DNA of 34,500 nt. It comes from an uncultured Clostridia bacterium. Lineage in GTDB: Bacteria; Bacillota; Clostridia; Oscillospirales; CAG-272. Of this stretch, positions 1 to 7,998 are shown one piece after another. Position 1 is the first letter of the stretch. Every line of letters begins with the position of its first letter. A program made the translations under genes and the position numbers. The stretch covers positions 1 through 34,500 of the forward strand of contig CANROT010000008.1 in assembly GCA_947632285.1 (NCBI GenBank), given 5' to 3'. Under the pieces are notes generated by a model, which had not been told where the DNA came from, did no database searches, and saw only the letters and a program-made list of their open reading frames with translations.

Positions 1-211
1 AGCTGACGACGCCGCGGATTATCGGGATATTGAAGAATTTGTTCCGCTTGCGGAGCGAGACGTATTTCTGCTTTTTCACGGCGACGGAGCCGTCCTCGCG
101 GCGGACGGATATCGCGATGTCCTCGCCGCAGCGCATCATGACGCCCTCGAGCAGCGCCTCACCGCCGACTCGTCCGAGCCTCGGATTTTTCGGTTTCTTT
201 TCTTTTGCCAT
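1..211 (-). CDS. DUF1385 (YqhQ-like) protein, N-terminal part
   Basis: Reading the minus strand from the ATG at 211 gives 70 codons open to the window edge. After a lysine-rich start the protein has GGEALLEGVMMRCGED, which matches the GG(Q/E)A(V/L)xEGVMMR signature of the DUF1385 family (B. subtilis YqhQ type). This is followed by IAISVRREDGSVAV and IPIIRGVVS, also family-like. DUF1385 proteins are polytopic membrane proteins of uncertain role. The membrane part would lie beyond the window. A GGAA ribosome binding site precedes the ATG. The family call is from motif memory and the C-terminus is not visible. Confidence 0.8.
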   Translation of the reverse strand, partial: MAKEKKPKNPRLGRVGGEALLEGVMMRCGEDIAISVRREDGSVAVKKQKYVSLRKRNKFFNIPIIRGVVS

Positions 212-278
212 TATATGTTCCTTTTTTCGGTTTTGTATGTATTTGCCGCATAGGTGCAGCATAAATATACTCATAATT

Positions 279-307
279 ATTATATCACAAGATAAAGCCA
301 AAATAAA
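279..307 (-). promoter_or_regulatory. Possible promoter for the DUF1385 gene
   Basis: On the minus strand a perfect TATAAT (279-284) lies 17 nt from TTTATT (302-307), a weak -35. It is upstream of the DUF1385 ATG and directly after the hairpin ending the previous operon. The -10 is convincing; the -35 is not. Confidence 0.4.
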
Positions 308-350
308 TACGGGGGCGAAAACTTTTCCGCAAAAGTTTTCGCCCCCGTAT
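307..350 (-). terminator. Palindromic hairpin, core copy A of the dispersed element
   Basis: A 20-bp perfect stem with loop CCGC. The arms contain GGGGGCGAAAACTTTT and its complement. It starts 12 nt past the stop of the minus-strand gene at 362 and is followed on the minus strand by T-rich sequence (TTTATTTT), so it should terminate that operon. It has the same design as the six other copies in this window but lacks their CCCCTTTTCAAAAGC-type tail. Confidence 0.75.
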
Positions 351-361
351 GCGTGGCGGAG

Positions 362-1006
362 CTATGAGTTCGTGCCTCGGTCGAATGTGACCGAGCCGCA
401 GTCGGCGAACGAAACGCCGACGTTCTTTGTCCCGAAGATCCCGCCCTTCGCCGTGACCTCTAAGGTGACGGCGCCGACGAGCTCTTTTATCTGCTCGTCC
501 GTGAGGCCGCCGACATAGACGTCGAGAATGACGGACGACCCCGCCGCCGTCTTCGCGCCCGGCGACTCGCGCCTACCGAGGCGCGCGCTGTACGCGGCGT
601 CCGCGTCCGAATAAAACAGGATCCGGTCGCCGTATTTTTCGGCGCCGCTGAGCGTGCCGCCGAGCGTATAGCTGTCGATGAAGCTTTTATTTTCGGCTGT
701 GAAGTATAGGTAGATGTTCATGTAATCGCGCGGGTCGTCGCTCGGGAGCGTCCCGGTGTACGAATACGCGTGCTCCCACGCCTCGGCTGCACCGGTGTCG
801 AACCGCTCCGCGGTCGAGAGCAGCGACTCGTATGTCGCGTCCCATGATACGCACTCGGCACGGTCGGGATATGCGCCGACCGTATAGACCGTCTGTGACA
901 GCACGGCGTAAACGGCGAGCGCGAATACGGCGAGGACGGCAATTGCGAAAAACACCTTCTTTATCGGGCGCACGTCCGCCCTCTGTTCGATGAGCTCGAC
1001 CTGCAT
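362..1006 (-). CDS. Membrane-anchored protein of unknown function, ABC exporter partner
   Basis: 214 residues. A short charged N-terminus (1-16) is followed by one hydrophobic segment at about 17-41, so the rest should lie outside the membrane. The C-terminal half contains VILDVYVGGLTDEQI and a beta-rich end. I recognise no catalytic motif. The start codon is 1 nt from the stop of the ABC exporter gene, and AGAGGG within the end of that gene can serve as ribosome binding site, so the two are translationally coupled. A role as accessory extracytoplasmic partner of the exporter is inference from position only. Confidence 0.65.
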   Translation of the reverse strand: MQVELIEQRADVRPIKKVFFAIAVLAVFALAVYAVLSQTVYTVGAYPDRAECVSWDATYESLLSTAERFDTGAAEAWEHAYSYTGTLPSDDPRDYMNIYLYFTAENKSFIDSYTLGGTLSGAEKYGDRILFYSDADAAYSARLGRRESPGAKTAAGSSVILDVYVGGLTDEQIKELVGAVTLEVTAKGGIFGTKNVGVSFADCGSVTFDRGTNS

Positions 1007-1007
1007 G

Positions 1008-3781
1008 TCAGCGCCCTCTAATCGCGTCTATCGGGCGCTTTGAGGCGATGCGCTTTACGGGCAGGAAGCACGAGAGCGCGGCGACGCCGAGCGAGATGAC
1101 GATGAGCAGCGCCACCTGGCGTATGCCGAACGAGATGACCGTGACGAGTATCCCCGCGCCGATGCGCAGGTAATAATTGATCAAAAGCGTCGCGGCCAGC
1201 GCGCCGACGGACGCGAGAATAAAGTTGATGACGGCGATGATGAAGCCCTCCGCGAAGAATATGTTGAAGACGTCGCTCGAGCGCGAGCCTATCGCGCGCA
1301 GTATGCCGATCTCCTGCTTTTTATATGCGATGCTCGTTCCGATGAAGTTGGCGAGCATTATCGAGGCGAACACGGCAAATCCGACGCCGACCCACAGGAA
1401 TACGCCCGACAGCACCTCAAGCATTTCGTTGAGCCCGTCGAGCTCGTAGACGACGGGGTTCTTCATCTCGTAGCGATACTCGGTGTCCGTGCGGTTTGTG
1501 AGCTCGGATATCCGGCGTATCTCGTTTTTCGCCTTCGGCAGGGCGCCCACGGCGAACGTATAGCTCCCGAGGTCGGTGCCGACGATGCGCCCGTAGTCCT
1601 CGTCCGACATATATATCGAGCGGGACGGAACGGAGCTCGCGTCATCGGTCTCGATTATGCCGACGATGTGCCACCCCTCGAGCATTAAGTCACTCTCCGA
1701 GTTCCCGTAAAATGACCAGAGGTTCCCGCTGAATTCGGCGCCGAACAGCGTGTCATAGTTCTCTTCCGTGAGATCTATCGGAGTCGAGGTATACCAGCCG
1801 TCGCCGGAGGTGACAGTCGTATAATAGTTTACTATGGACGCGGGGACGACGGCCTCGCCCTTGCCGAGCGAGGTGCGCGCCTTGCCGTCAACCCATACGA
1901 TGTTGGCGTCCGCCGCAATGTCCTCGAGCTTTCCGGCGTAATCCGGGTATATCTCGAAAAATTCGTCGTCGGTGACGCCTGCGTAAAGCTTAGGTTGCTG
2001 TCCCTGAACGGGATCTCGTTCGGCTCGTCCGCGAGCAGCGTCTCTATCATGCCGTCTCCGACGAAGGCGAGACAGTGAAAGCTGTAATCCTGCGCGTATG
2101 TGAGCTCGCGGGAGAGGACAAAGCGCGCGAGCTCCTCCGTCACCGATTCGTTCGGCTCCGCGTGGAGCAGAACATCGTAGCGGGAGAGATCAAACTTCGT
2201 GTCGATGACGCCGACTATCTCAAATTCGCGCTCGCCGATGCGCCACTTTCTGCCGAGCATGTCGGCGGGGGAGGAGATCTTGTCGTAGGTCGGCACTTCC
2301 GTGCCCTCCGGGGATTTTTCCGTTTCCCCGGTCGCAAATCCGCCCAGCCTGAACGTCTCGAACACGTAAGACGTTATCGCAAGCTCGTCCTTGCCCGGCT
2401 CGGGGATCCTGCCGGCGGCGACCGTGTAGCCGAGGTCGGAGAGCGTCTTTTCGGTGAGCTCGCAGTAGCCGGAGAAGGAGTCGGCGAGGACGGTGACTTT
2501 TTCCATGAACTGCTCGCTCCCGGAGTCGACGAGCTGACCGAAATCCGGTATTCCCGCCATCGGGACGAACACGCCGGACACCGGCGTGCCCATGTCGCGC
2601 TTTATCGCGGAAATGTCGTCGTCATCGAGCATCGGGCCGGGCGAATACGATATTTTGCCGTCGTAGCGCGTGTACTGCTTTGCCTTGACGAGGGAGAGGT
2701 AGCGCACGTTCGATTCGAGCAGCGAATTCGTGCACGCCTCGATGTGGTTGTACGCCCCGAACGTGTCCGCGAGAGCGAACAGCCCGAACGCGATGACAGA
2801 GAGCAAGATCGTTATGACAAGGCGGAATTTCTTGTATTTGAGCCCGCTCGCGCCGATGCGGAACGCGCTGTGCAGCGGCAGCCGCGACTTGATGAGGCTG
2901 AATTTGGACGGGTCCGCGGGCGGTATCTTCGAGGTGTCCGTGTCGCGGAATTTCTTTGACAGCCCGGAAAAGTGCAGGCGCGTGCCCGCGCGGATCCGGT
3001 CGATGTATTCGTTGATCTCGCGCCTGTCCTCCTCGGTCAGGTGATATCCCGCCGGAATGCTGACGGTGTCCCCGTCGTATGTTATCGCGTCGGCGCTGCT
3101 CTCGTCGGGCGAATACTCGACGTCGGAGATGACGCGGCCGTCCGAGAGCTCGATTATCCTGTCCGCGTAAAATTCCGCGTACTCGCGGTCGTGCGAAACG
3201 ATGATGACGAGCTTTTCCGCCGAGAGCGTTTTCAGCGTGTCGAAGACCTGTTTTCCGGTCGCCGAGTCAAGGGCGCCGGTCGGCTCGTCCGCCATTATGA
3301 TCTCCGGGTTCTTGACGAGCGCGCGCGCTATCGCGACGCGCTGGAGCTGACCGCCGGAGAGCTCGTTCGGCCGCCTGCCGCCGTAGCCGGCGAGGTCGAC
3401 GTCGTCGAGGATCTTGCTTATGAGCTCGTCCGTCGCCTTTTTGCCCTGAAGCTCGAGGGCGAGCGCGATATTCGCGCCGACGGTGAATTCGGGCAGGACG
3501 TTGTAGTCCTGGAAGATGAAGCCGACGTAAGTGTTCCTGTAGGAGTCGAACCGCTCCTGCGAGAAATCGCGGGACGAGACGCCCTTGATGATGATCTCGC
3601 CGCCATCGTATTTGTCAAGCCCGCCGAGCAGGTTCAGGAGCGTCGATTTGCCGCTGCCCGATTTGCCGAGCAGAAACACCATTCCCCGCTCCGGGAACGT
3701 GAGCGAGATGCCGTCGAGCGCCGTCACCGGGACGCCCTTTTTCGGCGTATATACCTTTCGCAGATCTTTCGTTTGCAGCAT
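1008..3781 (-). pseudogene. MacB/FtsX-type ABC exporter (ATPase fused to permease), single frameshift
   Basis: Starts at ATG 3781 with GAGAGGAAAG upstream. The N-terminal ATPase has Walker A GKSGSGKST (39-47), Q-loop Gln91, signature LSGGQ (141-145), Walker B with DEPTGALD (165-172) and an SHD switch. A first TM follows at about 317-340 and then a large extracytoplasmic domain. Near 1991-1993 (about residue 596) the reading frame shifts. Adding one base in AACCTAAGC restores a continuous protein of about 924 residues, including VWVDGKARTSLGKGEAVVP, three further TM segments and the terminal KRPIDAIRGR typical of FtsX permeases. As given, the product stops at 1832 after about 50 wrong residues, and the permease end (from about 1993) is out of frame. 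Codon quality is good on both sides, so this is either a very recent lesion or a sequencing error. The substrate is unknown; relatives export peptides or lipids or give antimicrobial-peptide resistance. Confidence 0.85.
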
Positions 3782-3821
3782 ATTGCTTTCCTCTCTTGTG
3801 TGTCATATATGTGTGCCAACT

Positions 3822-3875
3822 GTACTACTCTATGTAGTACGCATATATGATACTACACCGAGGCGGCGTTGTCAA
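3822..3875 (-). promoter_or_regulatory. Promoter with GTAGTAC-type operator half-sites for the ABC exporter
   Basis: Minus-strand TTGACA (3870-3875), 17-nt spacer, TATCAT (3847-3852). GTACTAC (3822-3828) and GTAGTAC (3834-3840) form a perfect 7-bp inverted repeat with a 5-nt centre near the expected start of transcription. A third half-site, ATACTAC (3850-3856), overlaps the -10. CATATATG occurs on both sides (3804-3811, 3842-3849). The arrangement suggests repression by a dimeric regulator not encoded beside it. Confidence 0.7.
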
Positions 3876-3922
3876 TAGAGTTAATAAAAATTTAAAACTC
3901 TTTCGGAATCGTTAATAAAACG

Positions 3923-3952
3923 AGCAGAGAGAGGCGCGCGCCTCTCTCTGCT
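3923..3952 (-). terminator. Intrinsic terminator after the XRE gene
   Basis: A perfect 15-bp palindromic stem (AGCAGAGAGAGGCGC and complement) with no fixed loop, followed on the minus strand by CGTTTTATT and on the plus strand by TTTT. It lies 35 nt past the stop of the XRE gene at 3987. Confidence 0.8.
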
Positions 3953-3986
3953 TTTTCGAAAGCACCATATTATAATGATGTAGATT

Positions 3987-4232
3987 TCAGCGGTAAATTG
4001 TCGGATCGTCGCTTCGCCCGAGCAGGTAGTCGAGCGAAACGCCGAAATAATCGGCGACGCGTATCAGCGTTGCGTAGTCCATTTCGCGTTCGCCCGTCTC
4101 ATATCTGCTGACGGAGTTCTGATTGAGATCGAGGTCGATCGCAAGCTTTACCTGTGAAAGGCCCCTCTCCTCGCGCAGCACTCTCAAGCGCAGGAAAATA
4201 TTGTTTTCGATTTTTTTCTTCAAGTTTCGCAT
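3987..4232 (-). CDS. Small XRE-family repressor
   Basis: 81 residues from ATG 4232, preceded by AAGGGGGAC. A GTG five codons upstream is possible but would start before that ribosome binding site. The helix-turn-helix is LREERGLSQVKLAIDLDLNQ with NSVSRYETGEREMD and then LIRVADYFGVSLDYLLGRSD, a textbook Cro/C1-type HTH without an added sensor domain. The gene is divergent from the operon starting at 4410, and a perfect 23-nt palindrome sits over the intergenic promoter. It therefore probably represses itself and that operon (inference). It could also regulate the ABC exporter downstream, but that promoter has a different operator sequence. Confidence 0.9.
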   Translation of the reverse strand: MRNLKKKIENNIFLRLRVLREERGLSQVKLAIDLDLNQNSVSRYETGEREMDYATLIRVADYFGVSLDYLLGRSDDPTIYR

Positions 4233-4240
4233 TGTCCCCC

Positions 4241-4291
4241 TTGACACTATTATACCAGTCTGGTATAATACTTATATCCCGTTTTGGGATA
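4241..4291 (+). promoter_or_regulatory. Consensus promoter overlapped by a perfect palindromic operator
   Basis: Plus-strand TTGACA (4241-4246), 17-nt spacer and TATAAT (4264-4269) match consensus at every base. The half-site TATTATACCAG (4248-4258) is mirrored exactly at 4260-4270 around one central base, covering spacer and -10. The same palindrome gives a TATAAT for the divergent minus-strand gene. A second perfect inverted repeat, TATCCC-N5-GGGATA (4275-4291), covers the expected transcription start. Together these form a likely autoregulatory XRE operator. Confidence 0.8.
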
Positions 4292-4409
4292 ATTATACAA
4301 AGCAAGGCACAGTCGCGCCGCATGGCAAATACGGCCGTGAATGCGGGACGCACAGTCATAAAAACGCGGGGAGACGGTCGGTGTCGGCAGCTTTTGAAGG
4401 AGGAAGGAC

Positions 4410-5720
4410 ATGAACGATCAGAACGGAACGAACGAAAACGAAGCTTATGAAGGGCGAGGACGGCAGCGCAGAAGGGTAGTCATTATCGTGCTGATCGCGG
4501 CAGCGGTGATAATTCTCGCCGCCGCTGCGTGCGCGGCTTACTTTTCTGGATTTTTCAAGCCGACGCCGAGCGAAACCCCGGTGCCTGACGGGGATTTGAC
4601 CGAAAGCGCGGCGGAGACGACGCGTGGAGCTGCCACGGAAAAGAAGCCCGATCGCGTCGAGACCGTAAATGACACGGACGCTGTGCAGACAGAGGCGGAG
4701 ACGGAGCGCACCGACGACACGAACCCGTCGGTGTGCAGCCATAATTACGGCGCGGCGGTAGTAACGGAGGCGGCAAGCTGCCAAAAAACCGGCACACGTG
4801 TCTACACGTGCACGATCTGCGGCGAAAAGAAGACGGAAGAGATCCCGATGACGGCGCACACAGAGGTGACCGATCCGGCGAAGAACGCCACATGCACGTC
4901 AAACGGGCTGACGGCGGGGAGCCACTGTTCCGTGTGCGGCACCGTAATTAAAAAGCAGGAGACCGTTCGGGCGACGGGGCACACCGCGGTGACGGATCGC
5001 GGCAAGGCGGCAACCTGCACGGCGACGGGGCTTACAGACGGCAGCCACTGTTCCGTGTGCGGACAGGTCCTGACGGCGCAAACAACGCTGCCGAAGCTCG
5101 AGCACACATATTCCGACAGAGTCGTCGAGCGTGAGGCCACCTGCTCCTCCGAGGGAAGATGGACATCGACCTGCACCATGTGCGGGCAGACCGAGAGCGG
5201 GACCATACCGACGAGCGATCACAGCTTTGTTGCGGGCATATGCACGGTGTGCGGCACGGCGCAGGAGGCGACCCCGCACCTGACCTTTGAGCTCACCGAC
5301 GACAGCAGAGGCTATGTGTGTATGGGTCTCGAGGTCAGCTACTGGGCGCCGAAAAAAGACCCCGAAACGGTCGTGATCCCCGCATACTATAACGGAAAAC
5401 CAGTCAGGGAAATAGGACAGCTTGCGTTCCACTACGACGACGGTGTTAAATATTTTGTCATACCGGAGGGAATAGAGGTGATCGAAAGCAGCGCTTTTGC
5501 AAACTGTAAATCTTTGATAACTATAACCCTGCCGAGAAGCCTGAAAAAAATCAGCGGGACTGCCTTCCACGGATGCGGCAATCTTGAAACCATTTATTTT
5601 CAGACATCGGGATGGTATCTCAACGCCCCCGGATATGCGACACCCTTTGACACTTCCGACCCGTATGCTGTCGCGGCCACATTTAGAAATCCTGTTACCA
5701 TGAGCTACTATGTGAGATAA
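4410..5720 (+). CDS. Membrane-anchored protein with CxxCG repeats and an LRR_5-like C-terminus
   Basis: 436 residues, start set by AAGGAGGAAGG just upstream. A basic N-terminus leads to a TM segment at about 22-48. A low-complexity Thr/Glu-rich linker follows, then about five CxxCG knuckles (CTICG, CSVCG, CSVCG, CTMCG, CTVCG) in roughly 40-residue repeats between residues 110 and 285, each near an ATGHT/TAHTE-like histidine. The last 130 residues have VVIPAYYNGKPVREIG and IPEGIEVIESSAFANCKSL, the pattern of BspA-type leucine-rich repeats (LRR_5). Such proteins are normally outside the cell and bind proteins or metals. It leads the operon running to 7178. The exact function is unknown. Confidence 0.8.
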   Translation: MNDQNGTNENEAYEGRGRQRRRVVIIVLIAAAVIILAAAACAAYFSGFFKPTPSETPVPDGDLTESAAETTRGAATEKKPDRVETVNDTDAVQTEAETERTDDTNPSVCSHNYGAAVVTEAASCQKTGTRVYTCTICGEKKTEEIPMTAHTEVTDPAKNATCTSNGLTAGSHCSVCGTVIKKQETVRATGHTAVTDRGKAATCTATGLTDGSHCSVCGQVLTAQTTLPKLEHTYSDRVVEREATCSSEGRWTSTCTMCGQTESGTIPTSDHSFVAGICTVCGTAQEATPHLTFELTDDSRGYVCMGLEVSYWAPKKDPETVVIPAYYNGKPVREIGQLAFHYDDGVKYFVIPEGIEVIESSAFANCKSLITITLPRSLKKISGTAFHGCGNLETIYFQTSGWYLNAPGYATPFDTSDPYAVAATFRNPVTMSYYVR

Positions 5721-5752
5721 AATTCGGTCAAAAAGAAAAGGAGGGATAAAAA

Positions 5753-5986
5753 ATGCCGAAATGTTATGAATGCAGGTACTATCGGATCAGCGAAAAGAAG
5801 TGCGGGTACAAGGGGTACCCCTCTTACCCGGACAAAAACTGCGATGCCGGAGAATTTCAGCGCGGGGGCGGCGAATGCTGCGGGAACTGCGCGTATTTCT
5901 CCGTCGACGCGCGCCGATGCACGCAGAGCGGGAGCTCGAAATATCCTTACGAGCGCTGCGACACATACAGGCACAGACGTGCATAA
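5753..5986 (+). CDS. Small protein made of two identical-spacing Cys modules
   Basis: 77 residues, ribosome binding site AAGGAGGG, ATG 5753. Nearly the whole protein is two copies of C-x2-C-x9-C-x12-C. The first starts CYECRYY and ends YPDKNC; the second starts CGNCAYF and ends YPYERC. Spacing is identical and the positions around (aromatic pair after the second Cys, KYP/SYP before the last) are conserved. Four cysteines per module suggest one zinc or iron-sulfur site each. There is no signal peptide or TM, so it should be cytosolic. I do not recognise a named family; the function is unknown. Third in line behind the XRE operator, between the anchored CxxCG protein and the TM2 protein. Confidence 0.8.
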   Translation: MPKCYECRYYRISEKKCGYKGYPSYPDKNCDAGEFQRGGGECCGNCAYFSVDARRCTQSGSSKYPYERCDTYRHRRA

Positions 5987-6016
5987 CGAAAAAAATAAAA
6001 AAGAGAGGGCGACAGT

Positions 6017-6691
6017 ATGAACGACGAAAGAATGGCATTTGTGTATTTCGCTGTGGAGGGCAACGAAAATTTCGGCGGGTACGTCTCGGTCAACGGCGGG
6101 GACTATATGCGGGCATATAACGGTTTTTCCGTCGCGGTCCCCGTCGGGACGTGCTTGCTGAACCTGACAGATGAAGGTTCATTTTCGAGAGGGAGCAACA
6201 AATTTAGTGTTTCTCTGAACAATTTCAATAAAGCTTTATCGCAAATAGGCGAACCGAGTTTGCTCAGCACTGTGATAGGCGCGTCGGCTGACAGAGAAAA
6301 CGAAAAGATCTATCAGCAGACAAACGAACACACGTGGCACATTGAGGTTGAGCTTGAAGACGGCGACGTGCTGATCGCAGCGGTGATGAGCAGCGGCAGC
6401 AAATTCGCGGAATGCCCCAGATACGACGTTATTGAGCTGAATGATGAGCTCGCCGCCGCGATCGAGGCGGACATAGGTCAAAGAGAGCTCGACGAGGGCA
6501 GGAGATACGCGGTCGCGTTCTGGCTCTGCGTTTTCCTCGGTATATTCTCAGCGCATCGGTTTTACCTGAAATGGCCTCACCCCTGGATCTATCTCTTCAC
6601 GGGTCAGCTCTTCGGTATAGGCGGGATAATAGACTTTTTTACGCTGCTTGTCGGATACATAAGGTACATCAAAATGAAAAAGGCCGCGTGA
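6017..6691 (+). CDS. TM2-domain membrane protein
   Basis: 224 residues, ATG 6017 with AAGAGAGGGCG upstream. The first 155 residues are soluble and beta-rich (FGGYVSVNGGDYMRAYNGF, then HIEVELEDGDVLIAAVM). The C-terminus (about 160-224) is a TM2 domain: VAFWLCVFLGIFSAHRFYL, a short turn, then LFGIGGIIDFFTLLVGYIRY, two membrane helices with the conserved G..GAHRFYL-like centre. TM2 proteins are common but mostly uncharacterised. A soluble domain placed before TM2 suggests the membrane part anchors it. It lies 30 nt after the Cys-module gene and 19 nt before the next, so it is co-transcribed. Confidence 0.85.
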   Translation: MNDERMAFVYFAVEGNENFGGYVSVNGGDYMRAYNGFSVAVPVGTCLLNLTDEGSFSRGSNKFSVSLNNFNKALSQIGEPSLLSTVIGASADRENEKIYQQTNEHTWHIEVELEDGDVLIAAVMSSGSKFAECPRYDVIELNDELAAAIEADIGQRELDEGRRYAVAFWLCVFLGIFSAHRFYLKWPHPWIYLFTGQLFGIGGIIDFFTLLVGYIRYIKMKKAA

Positions 6692-6710
6692 ACGGCACGG
6701 GAGGCGCAAG

Positions 6711-7178
6711 ATGCGAACGAACAACGATTTAACGGAAAAAAGAACGCAGTATTTGTGCGGTCTCAGCAATAAAATGAGCGAGCTGTATGCCCTGATGAAG
6801 GAGCAGTACAGCAGGCTGGAATCGGGAGACGAGATACAGCACACCCTTTACGAGATGTATCATTACAGCAACGAGCTATTAAAGCTTGCGGAGACAAAGA
6901 AGAATGACGAGTATAAGGACGACCTCGCGCCGATCGAGGAGGAGATATACCGCGATCTTGAGTTCAGCTGCAAGAAGATGATAGCGTATGCGGGTATGCA
7001 ATGCCGGGTCCATTTTAACCGATATAAGGACAGCGACAATGTGACCGCAAGGGCGCTGATAAAAATGGCGGTGGAAATACTGTCGCTCGTCCCCGGATTT
7101 AAGTGCGAGGGGTACGACACGACCGATCTGCTTGCCGAAGCCTCGACGGAGATGATCATATATTATATGGGAAACTGA
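6711..7178 (+). CDS. Helical protein of unknown function
   Basis: 155 residues, ATG 6711 preceded by GGGAGGCGCAAG. Composition is highly charged and predicted mostly helical (KMSELYALMKEQYSRLESGD, DLAPIEEEIYRDLEF), possibly with a coiled coil between about 20 and 85. No TM, no signal, no motif I recognise. It is the last gene of the operon and ends just before a strong hairpin terminator. A structural or partner role for the neighbouring membrane proteins is a guess from context. Confidence 0.65.
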   Translation: MRTNNDLTEKRTQYLCGLSNKMSELYALMKEQYSRLESGDEIQHTLYEMYHYSNELLKLAETKKNDEYKDDLAPIEEEIYRDLEFSCKKMIAYAGMQCRVHFNRYKDSDNVTARALIKMAVEILSLVPGFKCEGYDTTDLLAEASTEMIIYYMGN

Positions 7179-7204
7179 CGCGGCGGACAAAAGCCGCCAC
7201 ATAA

Positions 7205-7255
7205 AGCGCGGGGAGACGCCCTTTTTGAGAAAGGACGTCTCCCCGCGCTGTTTTT
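7205..7255. terminator. Strong hairpin terminator between convergent genes
   Basis: AGCGCGGGGAGACG (7205-7218) pairs perfectly with 7236-7249, with further CCTT/AAGG pairing inside, then TTTTT at 7251-7255. It ends the plus-strand operon and probably also serves the minus-strand gene that stops at 7301. Confidence 0.85.
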
Positions 7256-7300
7256 CGGTATCGGATCGGCGCCTGGATCCCGTAAAAGCGGCGGCTCCAT

Positions 7301-7996
7301 TCATATTAGCTCTATCGCCGCGCGCGTGTCGAAGCGGTCCCACGGGGCGCCCGTAGGGAGCGAGACGAAGCTCATACGCTCGCCGGTCACCGGGTGAGGA
7401 AACGAGAGGGAGGCGCAGGCGAGCGCGATGCCGCGGCTGCCGCAGCCGGCGCAGCCCCACCTGTTTTCGTCCGATTTTCCGCCGTAGCGGCGGTCGCCGC
7501 AGATCGGCGTTCCGCGCGAGGCGAACTGAACTCTTATCTGATGCGTTCTCCCCGTCAAAAGGCGGACGGCGACGAGAGTGCCCGCGCCGCACGAGCCGGA
7601 GACGCGGTAGCGGAGGGCTGCCTCGCGGACGCCGCGCCGCGCGCAGGAGACGACGTATGACTTGTTCCGCCGCGCGTCGTGATAAAGCAGGTCGCGGTAC
7701 TCGCCCTCGGGCAGCTCCGGCCTGCCGAGCACCACGGCGAGGTAGATTTTTTCAGTACCGTCGGAGGAAAAAGCGCCGGAGAGCGTGCGCGCCGCCTCCG
7801 GCGTGCGCGCATAGACCATGACGCCGCGCGTTTCCCTGTCGAGGCGGTGTACGGGGAAGACGGCGCCGCCGAGCGCGTCCTCAAGGCGGGAGGCGAAGCT
7901 CGCGCGCGCGTCCCCGGACTCGGAGATCAGCCCCGGCGGCTTGACGGCGACGGCAACGGCGGAGTCCGAATAGAGTATATTTATCCGGTTTTCCAT
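7301..7996 (-). CDS. RluA-family rRNA/tRNA pseudouridine synthase
   Basis: 231 residues. The catalytic motif HRLDRETRGV (50-59) with Asp53 is the RluA-family signature; the later LLTGRTHQIRVQFASRGTPI matches motif III, and GDRRYGG is also typical. It isomerises uridine to pseudouridine in structured RNA; the target base cannot be told. There is no N-terminal S4 domain, so it is the short RluA/RluC-core type. The gene begins 2 nt after the stop of the lipoprotein gene and has no ribosome binding site of its own, so it appears translationally coupled to it. Confidence 0.92.
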   Translation of the reverse strand: MENRINILYSDSAVAVAVKPPGLISESGDARASFASRLEDALGGAVFPVHRLDRETRGVMVYARTPEAARTLSGAFSSDGTEKIYLAVVLGRPELPEGEYRDLLYHDARRNKSYVVSCARRGVREAALRYRVSGSCGAGTLVAVRLLTGRTHQIRVQFASRGTPICGDRRYGGKSDENRWGCAGCGSRGIALACASLSFPHPVTGERMSFVSLPTGAPWDRFDTRAAIELI

Positions 7997-7998
7997 AA

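Noticed and set aside
30-518. 162-codon plus-strand frame at the left edge
   Set aside because: It spans the DUF1385 start, a terminator hairpin and the end of the membrane-anchored gene; no ribosome binding site.
4321-4450. Possible small leader ORF before the anchored CxxCG protein
   Set aside because: ATG 4321 has no ribosome binding site and the translation is unlike a real protein; it merely overlaps the true start region.
7205-7255. Eighth copy of the dispersed palindromic element
   Set aside because: GC-rich arms are similar in style but it lacks the AAAACTTTT/AAAAGTTTT top and the CCCCTTTTCAAAAGC tail; treated as an ordinary terminator.
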